Shown here: piece by piece, positions 23,901 through 35,300 of the stretch | How positions within the stretch are numbered: position 1 is the stretch's first letter | Layout: each line of letters starts with the position of its first letter | NCBI RefSeq assembly: GCF_002999335.1 | Contig: NW_020312436.1 | Coordinates: 186,001-250,000 of the forward strand | Direction: 5' to 3' | From: Cyclospora cayetanensis | Lineage: Eukaryota > Apicomplexa > Conoidasida > Eucoccidiorida > Eimeriidae | Length of the DNA: 64,000 nt | The notes under the pieces: model-generated | The model's input: the letters and a program-made list of their open reading frames with translations, nothing else | What the model was told of the DNA's origin: nothing | Database searches by the model: none | Program-made: the position numbers and the translations under genes

Positions 23901-26900
23901 TCCGCAGCTCTGCATCCTCCTCTGTCAAAGAGGAGACTTTCAACGACGGCAGGCCTATCGCGCTGACGGTGCTGCACTCCACGGCATAGCCGCCAGCGCG
24001 AGCAGCAGCCGAGTCGGAAGGAACAGTTGTGCGTTTGATCGAGCTCTCCAACGCCGAGAGAACGCGTGCCAGAGTCCTCCTGCAGCGACAGCACCCGTGA
24101 CAGCGCACACACATACATGCACATGCATACATACACTCCTGATTACGCAAAAAATCTTGCTGCACTAGCAGCAGCAGCAAGCAGCAGCCGCAACAAGCCA
24201 CAAACGAGCCAGCAGCAGCAGCGGCCGTAGGCACCGTGAGCTAATACCGAATTCTCGCACTAGCAGCCCTAGTCAAGAGCACACCTGCGTCTGGCTGCCA
24301 GTTCTTCTTCCTGCGACGTCTGCTTTCTGCGAACGTCACCAAATAGATAGAAGATAAGAGCTGTCGTGGGGGGCAGCACTAAGGCCGCTGCAGCAGCATC
24401 GCCGGGATCTTGCTGCAGCAGCACCTGCTTCTGCTGCTCCGCCTCAGTGAGCAAGTTGCTCAGTGCCGCTGCAAAGGGCTCTATCAGAGGCAGCGTGTGC
24501 TGTTGCTGCAATGCATAGTTCCCCGTTGCAGACACCAAAGACACAAACGCCTCGATCAAGAGGCCTCGCTCCGACCGCAGCAGCTGCAGCAGTCGCACCG
24601 GCAGGACATGCAGCCAACTTGAAAAATGCGTAACACCTCCCCACCCCACCCCCCCGATACAGCAGACGGAGCAGCGGCAACAAGAGCGGCGCAGCTGCAG
24701 AAGATGCGGCAGCACCAGCACAGGAAGGCACGTCCTCACCTGCTGCTGCTCATTATCTGAGGCATGTATTTTGGCCTGTACGTGCTGCAGAAGAGCTGGG
24801 AGGTACTGCTGGATGGCAGACGCGCCGGCACTGGAAATGCAAATAAGCGTCTGGAGAGCCCTCCGCTTGCACAGGTGGACTTGCTGGGGAGCAGGTAGCG
24901 GGTATGCCCAGATATTGTCTATTTGAGAAGCTGCTGTCTCAGTAGACAAGATGCTGCAGCCGCAGCAAACAGCACACATACACACACATAGACACGTACA
25001 TACATAGATACACGCGTGCAAGAGTAGATCGAAGTTCTCTCCGCAAGCCGTAATGCCCTTCCTCAAAGATGGTGGCAGCGCTGCAGCAGTCGGAACGCTC
25101 TCTCTTCTTAGTTAGCGCAAGGGGTGGCCGCGCAAATCGCAGCATCCCATGTGAAATTCGTGACTGACTGTCTAAAGAGGAGGTCAAGGATGCTCTTGAT
25201 GTCGAGGGGCGGCGAGTAGTTCAGCAGGTGGGAGGCTCCTGAGACGAACTCGAGTCTTCTCATTTCCAGGAAGTAGTCGTGAAGAGACACGCCGCTGCTG
25301 TTGACAGTGGCTGCTGCGCTATCCACGCTGCGAGCAGCAGCAGCTGCAGCCTTGGCGTGCTCTGCTACGTTCACCGAAGCCGCAGCACAAGAGGCGTCGA
25401 ACAGGGGTATCCTTACAAGGCCTTCAAAGATACGGCAAAGCCGTCGCAGCCATGGAGACTCCGCTGCATTTTGGGGGAGCAGCCAGACGGCACAGGCCGC
25501 AGACGCCGCCGCTGCACTGCCTTGCTGAGCGGCGGCTGCAGTCAGACAGGCGCTCTTGAGGCGCTGCACGAGCGCTTCCACAAAGGAGCAGCAGCCGTCA
25601 AGAAGGATGCACGAGGGGAAGAGGCAAGGCTGGTTCTTGTCCGCCAGCTCGTAGGCTTGCCCCGACGCTGCTGCCTGCAAGAGCCGAAGCAACAGCGAGT
25701 CGGGCAGAGCATGCCGCTGCAGCAGCAGCGGAGACTCTAGCAGCTGGGAGCAGATCTCTTCAGTCCAAGCCGTTGTCGTCTCTACGGAGAGCACAGTCGG
25801 GGAGCACCGCATACGCACCCACACACACGCGTAGCAGCCCGTCAAACACGCATTCTTCACTCTTGTCATAGCGCTGTGGAGACCGATGCTGCTCAACCTA
25901 CCGGCAGCAGCAGGAGAAAGACCAATCAGCGTCGTTATTCCTAAAAGCGCAGAGGATTTGAGGCCTGCGAAGCGTGCGGAGAAATTCTGCTTCAAAGCAC
26001 CAAACGCAACAGGCCATAACACTCTGATCAGCACAAACACTGCCTGCGAGCTCCTCCCACGAACGGTAGAAGGCGAGGAAAAGGGAGGGGGACGCCTTCA
26101 TCCGGCCAAGCAATAAACCTTACGTCCATGGGATCCCTGGCAATCGCGTCTTCCGCTTCAGCGTAGAGCGCAACCTGTCGGCAAAAGCGGCAGCAGCAAC
26201 AACAATGACAACAACATCCTCCTCGGGAGCCAGCAGCCGTGACGGCAGAGGCAGAGAGCAGCAGAAGCCACAACACCCAGCGCTGCAGCAGTCTCAGGAT
26301 AAAGCTTGGCAGCCGAAGGCCTGTCGCCAAATGCCATGCATGCATGCCTGCATGCATCGCATTGCAGCAGCAGTAGCAACAGCAGCAGTAGCATGAGCGT
26401 CTCGAGCAAGCAAGCACTTGCGCTGCCTATACCATGTGCAGCCAATTCTTCGTGGAGGGTAGCGGGAGAGGCCGCAACGCCTCTAGAGCCCTAAAGGCGG
26501 CGTCCAAAGCCTGCAGCTGAGAAAGCATTTCCCTGCGCTTGTCTTCTGCGAGCTGCGCCTCTTGTGCGTCAAAATGCTGTTGCTGCTGCAGTGCAAGGAG
26601 TTTCTGCTGCATGCGTTGCCGCTGAGTGGCCACGGCTGCGCCTGCTGCAGCTGTTGCGGCTGCGGAGCTTTCCTGCACCGCGCTAAGGAGCCTTAAGGAG
26701 ACATCATCTAGAGCAGCAACGGCGGCGGGCTGCAGCAGCTTCAGTATTTGAGGATCGCCTACTCGCAGACACCTCACGAAGGTAACAGCCAACAGCGCCC
26801 TGATGTCCAGCCACTGCGGCTCGCGTTGCTGCTGCTGCGGCGCAGTCTCCTCAGAGGCTGCAATAATTGCCATTTTCCTGAGCAGCGCTGCTGCTGCAGC

Positions 26901-29292
26901 GATCCCGTGACAGGCAACACGGACTGAGGGATGCATGGCCACCCGCAGGATGCCGCTTCTTAGCAAAGCTCCTAGCACTGCAGAGTCGAAGTGTCTTAGC
27001 GCCTGCAACGCATGCAGCAACGGCCACGCCGCAGGTGCAGCAGAACGGTGCATGCGCCACACAGGCGGCCCCGCACTTGCGAAGCCTACGGTGCAAGGCA
27101 TGCGAGACATGAGCAGGTCCAGCTAGAGCAACGTGAATCGCGCAAAACCAATGGCGGCAGCAGGGGACTGCGACGTACATAGTCTCCGCAGTTCTCCACA
27201 AAGTTTTTGAGAAGCCCCGCAACGAGGAGTTGAAGCGTCAGGAGCTGTACATACGTACATATACACCGCACACAACAGTGGAGGCAGACATCCTCTGCGC
27301 ACTTGGACCCTTGAAACGCAGGCGCAACAAGAAGCCCAGCTGCAAGGCGGAGGGAAAAGGGGGCCAAGCCAAACCTCTTCCTCGACGAACTCTTCGGTTA
27401 CTGGCAGCGCGAGCACTGAGGCAGCGGACTGGAGAAGGAGGCAGCAAAAGGCAGTCATGCTTTCCACACTGACGCCGTCTATCGCCTGCAGCAGCGCACA
27501 AGAATCCCCGAAAAAAAGAGCCCCTCAGCCGCAAGAAGAGAGCAGTTCGCACCAGACAACCAACCCCGATGCAGCAAACCGCTAACATTCTAGCCAAGAC
27601 AAACCTGCTTCTTCTGCCGTTTTTTGACGAGACGCTCATTAACGACGTCAAGGGCCTGCAGCAACAGCCCCTCCGCCCCTTGAAACTCTGCGCCTCCCAG
27701 CCCCCAGCAGCAGAGACAGCGCAGAACTGCCGCAACGTCTCCTAGCGCAGCCAGGCACCTGCGAGCAGCGGCAATCCACATGCAAGGGGCGTCCTGATAG
27801 AGCTCTGCGTGTATCGCTGGCTAGAGCTGCGCCTTCGCGGCTGCAAAATCTCGCCCTTTTCCCCTCCCCCCTCTCCAGCTGCCGTATAAACGATGCAAAG
27901 AACTCCTGGACTGCATTCGCACCGAATGCAGTCCAGCGCAAGGGGCTGCAGCCGTGCCCTCGCGGAGGCTTCCGAGGAATAAAGCAGCAGCATGCAGCGC
28001 GAAAGCTGCAGCAGCACGCTGCTCGAGCTGCCAATCTCCTTGTGGAGGGCCTGGGCCACCTGGCGACGCAGCTTCCCGCTCAAACAGCTCATCAGTGAAG
28101 AGCTCTCCTGCGGTGTCAATACACCCGCACGCAGCAGTCGACGGAAGGTCTGGCAGGGATCAGTCCCGCCTACCAACGGCACACGCGAGCGACTGCATCT
28201 CGACTGCCAGATACTGTGCACAGCCAGGCCCCCCTCCCTCCCCCCCTCCCCCCCGCGAGAGAGAGACACATCTGCTTAGGCCACGTCGCCAGCTCGCCGT
28301 CTGCAGCAAACGAGCTCCGGCTGGTGAGGTGATGCGCAGCTGACCTCGTTCAGCTCTAGGCAGATCTCGAGGAGGACGCCAAGGAAAACGCATGCAGAGA
28401 CGAACGCCTGCTGCTGCTGTGGCGGCAGCAGGCCTTGCTGCCGCTTCTGCTGTGTAACTAGAGCGAGGAGCTTATGGTCATCCACGGTAGGATCGCAGAG
28501 GGCAGAGCTTTGCCTAAGTTCTTCCTCAGAGAGGCCAAGGGCATGCGACGCGAGTTTCAACAGCATTTGCCGCGTTGTGGCTGCTGCCGCAGCACCCGAC
28601 TTGCTGCAGCAGCACGCGGAGGCAAGGCACTGCGAGGCTTTCATGAGGATCGAGAAGGCGGGGACGCGCGGTGTGGGGGAGGCTGCCGCAGCGGCTGCTG
28701 CGGGTGGAAGCAAACGGAGGTCAGGCTGCTGCTGCTGAAGAGTCTTTTGCTGCAGCAGCTGCAGCACGACTTCCTTCAGGGCGTTCTGCACGGGTTCTTC
28801 CCAGTCCGTATGCCAGTGTCTCTTGATGGCTTCCAGCAGCAGCTGCAGCCCGACTAGCTTGGCGGCCTCATCGTAGCGCTTGTACGCATCTGCTGCAGCT
28901 TCGCTGGCGGCAGGTGTCTGCTGCTGCTGGAGCTCTTGCTGCTGCTGCTGCTGCAGGGCTGCGAAAGTCTTGCACTGGAGAGACACTGGAGGGAAAACGG
29001 CGAAAGGGTGTAGCAGCCACTGGAGCAGCTGCTGCATCTGGGGGTGCTGCCGCAGCTGCAGCAGCCATTGCGTTGCCTCGAAGTTCCCGTCTGCATGCAG
29101 AGCCAAAGAGTCTGTGACGTGTTGCAGCAGCTCAAGAGGGAGGTCGGCCCCGAAAGCCTGCTGTCGTTGCCTCTGGGAGTGCTCGTGTTGCTGCATCATC
29201 ATATAGGCAGCGGCGATCTCTTGAACAAGCCGGAGGGGACATACGGCTGGATTCCACAGTAGCCGCGCCACCAGCAGCAGCAGCAGCAGCAC
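20971..29292 (-). CDS. XPOT: Exportin of the importin-beta superfamily, probably exportin-T (many exons)
   Basis: HEAT-like helical segments follow each other along the minus strand in the order of exportin-T, the nuclear exporter of tRNA. An early block contains RYDEAAKLVGLQLLLEAIKR (near 28.8 kb), like the second helical repeat of exportins. Then come LGALLRSGILRVAMHPSVRV (26.9 kb), LHDYFLEMRRLEFVSGAS (25.2 kb), VHLCKRRALQTLICIS with YLPALLQHVQAKI (24.8 kb), RGLLIEAFVSLVSATGNYA with PLIEPFAAALSNLL (24.5 kb) and LASLVQHVLPTLFKFMQTLQ (23.8 kb). The end is LSGEEVELLLTALLQ plus GILKRFL (21.1 kb), which resembles the last helices of exportin-T. The stop is at 20971. Gln and Ala runs interrupt the repeats. 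Individual exon borders, and the first exon (possibly extending to 29530), are not resolved. Exportin-5 or another exportin is the alternative. Confidence 0.6.
21474..21526 (+). repeat. GA-rich microsatellite
   Basis: A purine-only run of GAGA and GAAA units. On the minus strand it is a C/T tract, well suited to be the pyrimidine tract of an intron near the 3' end of the exportin gene. Confidence 0.85.
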
Positions 29293-31464
29293 CTGCTGCG
29301 GCCTGGCCGCTTAGGGCTGCTGCTGCTGCTCTGAAAAGGCCTTGCAGCAAGGCTCGGCGAAAAACAAGCAGCGTTTTTCCGGAGGGCTTTGTATCCGCCG
29401 CTGCTGCAGTGGGAGGCGTGCGACTTGTGGCGCCGCGGCTAGCTCTCCTGCTGCTGCGTCGCTGCTTCAGCAGCTGCTGCCGCAGTGATGGTAACGTAGG
29501 TGTGGCTTTGGGGACGGGCTTGCCCAGCAATGCCGATTACCTGCTGCCACGGAGTCTGTTTGCACGCGTAAACAAGAGAGCCCTCGTATCCAAGCCAGCG
29601 CATATATGTACTGTCAATCTACGAAGCAATGACTTTTCACATGTCCCCCCACACCAGAAATAACGTCGATCTAGAACACGAGGGCATGCAGCTCCTGGCC
29701 CCGAGGCGCCGCTGCCGCGGCTGCTGGTGCTGCTGCTGGAAAGCGTTTCTGGGAGGTGTTACTGCCGAGGTCGCCTGTTATTTAAAGCCTTAAAGGGTAC
29801 TTAGGACACCCCTGTGAAGTTTGCAGGAGTTTCAGTCTCTCGCTGCCGGGGAAGACACTACCCTGCGCCCCCGCAACAGACCCTTCGATCGGCTGTCTCG
29901 TCCCCAGTCCTTCTAGGATGGCGCGTCCAATGCGAGGAAAGTATTTTTAAGTGAATGCTTGCACTTCTCGTGGGCTTCAGCCTTCCCCTCGCCCGTAGGG
30001 TGCCTTCCCTGGAGTTGGAAGCGATTCCGTGCGACCCTCTTGCAACTGCTGCTCGGGAGGCTCGTGCAACCAGCAACGGATTGACCGCACCTCATGCACA
30101 TGACTAAGCAGGAGTTGCAATGTCTGGTGCTGTTTTCGAAGGAGAGCGAGGCACACTGACACAATCGCATCCAGGTAGATGATGTCCCAGTGCCATCGCG
30201 AAGGGTTCGCAGTGTACTGCTAGCCACCCAAGTAGCCAAAAAGCTAGCACGCATGCAGGCACTGTTAGAGGCACCGTTGGCGTTTGTGAAGCCACTACCT
30301 CCAGTAGGCTGACCCTGAGACTCGCCATCGAAGGTCTCCCAAGGACGCTCAAAAACTCGCTACACAATAGAAACTAGTTGAGAAACTGTTTAAGCTCCTT
30401 CTAAAAGCGGGTCGCCTTCATCCGCCCACTTGCCCCCTCTGTATTTTCAAGCGAAAGGAGGAGAGGAACATCTAGATTTGCAGAGCTGCACAGTCTAGTC
30501 CCTCATAGCTAAAAAGCGCCTAAATAGCATCTTTTACGTAGCGCACGGGAGAGGAACATCTGGATCTGCAGAGCTGCACAATCTAGTCCCTCACAGCTAA
30601 AGAGCGCATAAATAGAATCTTTTACCTAGCACACACGCACGCCACATTGCGTCGTTTTGTTTCGAGTTGACACTATTCTGCATGGCATACGGTACACGAA
30701 CAAGCGGAGATCCAATAAATCTTTCCTTTTTCGAATTGCAATTGATGAAATCAATGAAGTGCCTAAGCGTAGCTTAGCTCGCTGGGAGAAATGGCATTCG
30801 GGCACGCAAACCGCGCGTCTCCTCCACGGCATTCGGCACCACAAAACCGTGCGGCAGAACAGTTCCTTACAGCTAGTACATGTGGCCAGCAGCCAGCTAG
30901 CTAGCCACTAAATAAGCTTCATTACGTCACAAAGGTTAGGCGGCTTGCCAAGCCGTCTGTCTTGCCCCATATCTGGATAAAAGTACACAGTTCGCTGCCT
31001 TTGGGGGAGCTCTCCGCTTCGCAGGGGATGAAGACACAATTCTGTACCCCCTGCTGCGCAAGCGGTCACGGCTTCGGCGGCTGCTAGCAGCCACTGGCAC
31101 TAGTGCTGCGAGCAACGCCACCGAGGAACGGTGAGGGGCGGGGATCTCAGACCCCTTGAGAACGCTGCTGCTGCTGTCTGCAAAAAGTTTACAGGTAGAA
31201 CTCGGCGCGGGAGAAAAAAAAGGGTGCATGGCTCAGGCCTTATGAGACTTTTTGTTGCGGGGTCGATGCAGGGAGGCTTCGAAGGCCACGAGACGGTCAG
31301 CGAGCGCCGCTGCTTCATCCAGCTGCTTCTGCTGCTCCTCCAGGTCCCCTGTGGCAGCCCACCATGCATGCGCCAGCACTCTACAGTTTAAGTGTCTCCC
31401 CTCGCTTCGTTAATTATATGCGGAGCAGTGACAAAAAATGAACCCCTGAGGCCAGAGATGTAGG
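29293..31464. other. Intergenic region between the exportin start and the phospholipase stop
   Basis: Both genes read leftward. The region should hold the exportin promoter and possibly a first exon near 29300-29530 (poly-Ala/Ser frame), and the 3' untranslated region of the phospholipase gene. An 88-bp tandem duplication lies at 30461. Short frames at 29858-30367 lack family features. Nothing else can be supported. Confidence 0.45.
30461..30635. repeat. 88-bp imperfect tandem duplication
   Basis: The block beginning gagaggaacatctagatt recurs 88 bp later as gagaggaacatctggatc, and the similarity continues through the tttagctgtgaggg-like and aaatag-atcttttac parts. There are two copies with a few substitutions. 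It lies between genes and has no long open frame. Confidence 0.85.
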
Positions 31465-32245
31465 CTAGCGCGCATGCCACAGATTCAGGAGGCAACGCGA
31501 GGCGCGTGCAGCATCTAACAGAGAAATAAGGCAGCGACCTGGAGACTCGCTCCAAAAAACAGCAAACAGTGCAGAAGACAGCGAATGGGATTTGCCATGA
31601 AGGGCTGCCTGCTGGCGCCTTGCCTTCTTTGGCCGCATGGTCTGCTGCTTTCTTCGCTGCGGCTTCCAAGAGCTGCAAATGATCTGCAGCAGCAGAAGCA
31701 TGGAAAAGGAGGCCCCCATAAAGCGTGCATAGCACGCACATAGCCCACTAGCGGCTCCTATCCCCAGAAGCTACATGTCATTGTGCTGATTTTTTTTAAA
31801 GCCATGGACGGCACAAAACCAACACGGTATCGAACAGCTAGAGACGTCTCGGTAGAGCGCGCTGGCTAGCCAGCTAGCCAGCCAGCCAGCACGCAGCACC
31901 CAACCCTGCACAAAGCCTACCTGTATAGGACATGAGGGGGTTTTTGCCTGAGAGACACTTGAGAATGAAGAAGGCGACGTCTTTGAGTTTAAAGTAATTA
32001 AAGTGGCTGTTCAGGATCGCCAAGGATGACAAATAGTGCTCGGCTGTGTCCTCCTAGCAAGCACAGAACGCAGGTTCGCAAACGGAAAGACGAGTATGTT
32101 CTACTTGACGGGCAGGCACGGCGCGGAGAGAGGGTCACAGACTATACTACACGTCCTATGCCTTTTTCCGCATTGAAAATGGCAAGCAGCAGGGCAAGGC
32201 AACCAGGGGGAGGGGGACGGTAACAACAGCAACTGGATGCCTCAG

Positions 32246-32304
<59 letters not shown>

Positions 32305-35300
32305 CATATATATATATATATGTATATACATATATATATATATGTATATACATATATATATATATGGGCCCCTCAGACCAATATAAGTGCACAGCATAGT
32401 ATACATATCGAGAGATCGTGGCCCTCTAAATATGCCCTATTAGCCAGCCACTCAACGGACTTGTAATTGGTAGTCAAGACGCGTCGGTATATACTGCTCC
32501 GGCTTCATTGCATTTATGGCCTGCATCACACCCGTCAGTCCCATAGCAGAAAGCAATGGCACAAACGTAACACGTACATGTCCGCTACTCGATAAAACAA
32601 GCGTATACCAACCCCGTGATGATAAAGAAGCGCATAAACAAAAGACACGCACCTCCAGCTGCAAGACAGCGCGCTGCGTCTCCCCAGACACGGAGGGAAC
32701 CGTCACGCCTCCATCTTCGGTGGAGAAGTACTCTGCAGCGCGCAGGCGAACATACGTACAAAAATTCATACATACATACATATACATATATACATGTATA
32801 CATATACATATATACATCTATATACATTCATGTACAGATACATACATACATATATATACATTCATGTACATATGCATATACACATATGCATGTATACATA
32901 TACATATATACATTTATATACATTCATGTACATATACATATATACATATACATATACATACACATATATACATTCATGTACATACACACATACATGCATA
33001 CACACAAAGAGGCCGCTGGTTCCCTGCTGACGAGGCCTCAGGAACGACAGCGGGTTTATGCGAGGGGCGACCGGCTGAGCGGCTACGAAAAGGGAAGAGA
33101 CTCCCGCAAGCCAGCGTCGTGATTTCCGTCGACTGTATATACAGCAAGCCAAGAAGGCTGCTGTGAGCAAACGTTCCAGCCGTTCAGAGAAGGCAGAAAG
33201 CAAGAACAGTGCCAAACACCCCATGAATAAAGGTTGGAGAAAAAAGAGGACGGAGAAGGCCGGGGAGACGCAGTCTCGCACCCCTAGCTTTAAGAGCCTC
33301 TGCGCTCTCTCCCCCCTCCAACCCGCCCCCCCTTTGTGCTCCAGTCCTTCTCTGTGTGACATATTTCTTTCTAGAATGAATAAGCCAGTCAGATGGCCAA
33401 CCCCCTTTGCCTGTGGAGTTCCCTCTCTGCTTGTGCGTCGTCTGTTGGTCGCGCTAGGCTGTGCTGTAGCTGCCCGTTTTGTTTCGCCCCTGAAGAGGAG
33501 CCTATAGCTGGCTTGCATACCGTGGCAAGTTGACCTCCTTCGCCCTTGCCTCTCTGCCTTGCTCCCGCGCAGCCTGCCGCCTCCAAGCGTCGCTTTTGCT
33601 GCTTCGGTTGCTGCTGCTCCTGGCTGCGTCTCTTGGTGCGTTTGGACGCGAGGCCTGCGGCTGATGCGATCTTGAAGTGTTAGCCTTCTCAGCTGCCTGG
33701 CGCATCCCGAGCTGAGTCTTCTGCCCGTCTCCGGCGCATCTGCTGCCTGGCGTTCAGCCGCAGCCGTTTCTGAAGCTGCTGCGGCAGCGCTGAAGTCCTC
33801 CCGGTGCAGCTTGGAGCCGAGTCGAAACCAGCTAGCCACGTGACTGAAGGCGTCGTCCTCGTCGGCACTCACATTCGAGCCACTGCTGCTGTCGAGACTG
33901 CCGCTGCCGCTCAGCTTGCTGGAGGAGGAAAGACTGCGGGTTTCGCAATTAGTCTGGAAGGGGTAAGCTCTTTGCTGAGAGTTCGAGCGCTGCAGTCCTG
34001 GGAGCACAAAAAGCCGCAAACACGCAGGGAGGGAGGGAGGCATGGACTGCAGCCGTGAGACCCTCTGCTTCTACAGTGCCATAACCGGCTAGAAAGAAGC
34101 GCGTTTAGCTGCTAGCTGCTGCTGGCAGAAGACGCAAGGCCTACCCAAAGCCACCACTGAGAGTTCGTACAGTGCCGGCAACAGAGCAACAGACAGAACG
34201 TGCAGCGCGAACCCGCTGCACTGCGTGTAGGCAGATGCAATGGAGAGCAAGAAGGGAGCGAGGCAGGAAGAGACAGAGAGGGAGAAAGAGAGCGAGAGAG
34301 GCAGACAGAGAGAGAGAGAGAGACAGAGAGGGAGCGAAAGAGAGAGACAGACAGAGAGGCAGACAGACAGACACAGAGAGAGAGAGGCAGACAGACAGAG
34401 ACAGAGAGGCAGACACACAGAGACAGAGAGGCAGACACACAGAGACACAGAGAGAGCGAAGGCAGCAGACAGAGAGAGTGTGTGTTTGTGCGTGCAGAGG
34501 GAAGGCAGGAGGTATTAGGGGAAAGTGCGTCAGGAAAGGACTCGCGAGAAAGGAAGGACGCTCAGGGGGATGCAAGTAAAGAAGACAGGCGCTGACGGGT
34601 AGCGACAGAGAGAGTTTCACTGAAGACAGCTCGGCAAAGAGAGGCAGCGGAAGGAGCAACGGGCAAAGGCAAGCAGCGGATGTCGCAATGCAGAGGGTGA
34701 AGAGACGGCGGGGATGCAGCAAGGCCTTACTGGACTTAAACTCTTTGAGTTCTCGCGAGTGATCTGCACACAGCCACCACCACAAATTACACGACCCCCA
34801 TGAATTTCAGATGAGACACTGTAATGTAAGTGCTGAGCAGGCGACGGGGCATTGCACGCAGTGGCAGTAAGCAGCCTGCGCGCATCCCTGATGTCTCAAG
34901 AGCCGCTGTTGCGTCTAATCCACACAGAGGGGCTTTAAGGCTTCCTTTGAAGCTTGTTTGCATCTGTCTATCTATCGCTGCACGTGAGAAGCCTCCTTCA
35001 AGCCGCCATAGTCACCAGCGTTTCTCCTGAAGTCGCTGCGAAGTTGTGGACTGGTTGGGGAGCTGCTGATGCGTTCCCGGACGTCTTGCTGCGCATCCTG
35101 CTCCTGCGATTGCGGTGTTTCTTGCAGCTGCCGATCAGCAGCAGCAGAAGCGGCCTCCTCATTCGCCACGAGAACACTACCCCGTGCATTAGGAGGGCTA
35201 TCCCGACGCCACCAAGACATGACTGAGGCCGTCAAGTTGTTGAGGTTGCTCGTCACCATGTCCTTCGCTTGCTGTAGAGAGTGTACCGCTCAGCCGCAGA

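Noticed and set aside
31860..31895. ctagccagccagc run as a mobile-element end
   Set aside because: Only a short degenerate tetranucleotide repeat; no terminal inverted repeats or target duplication.
32516..33166. Tyr/Ile/His-rich frames on both strands
   Set aside because: Translations of the ACAT microsatellite in an intron.
34141..34785. Leu/Ser/Cys-rich minus frames resembling transmembrane repeats
   Set aside because: Produced by the purine microsatellite at 34264-34478; no ATG context or domain.
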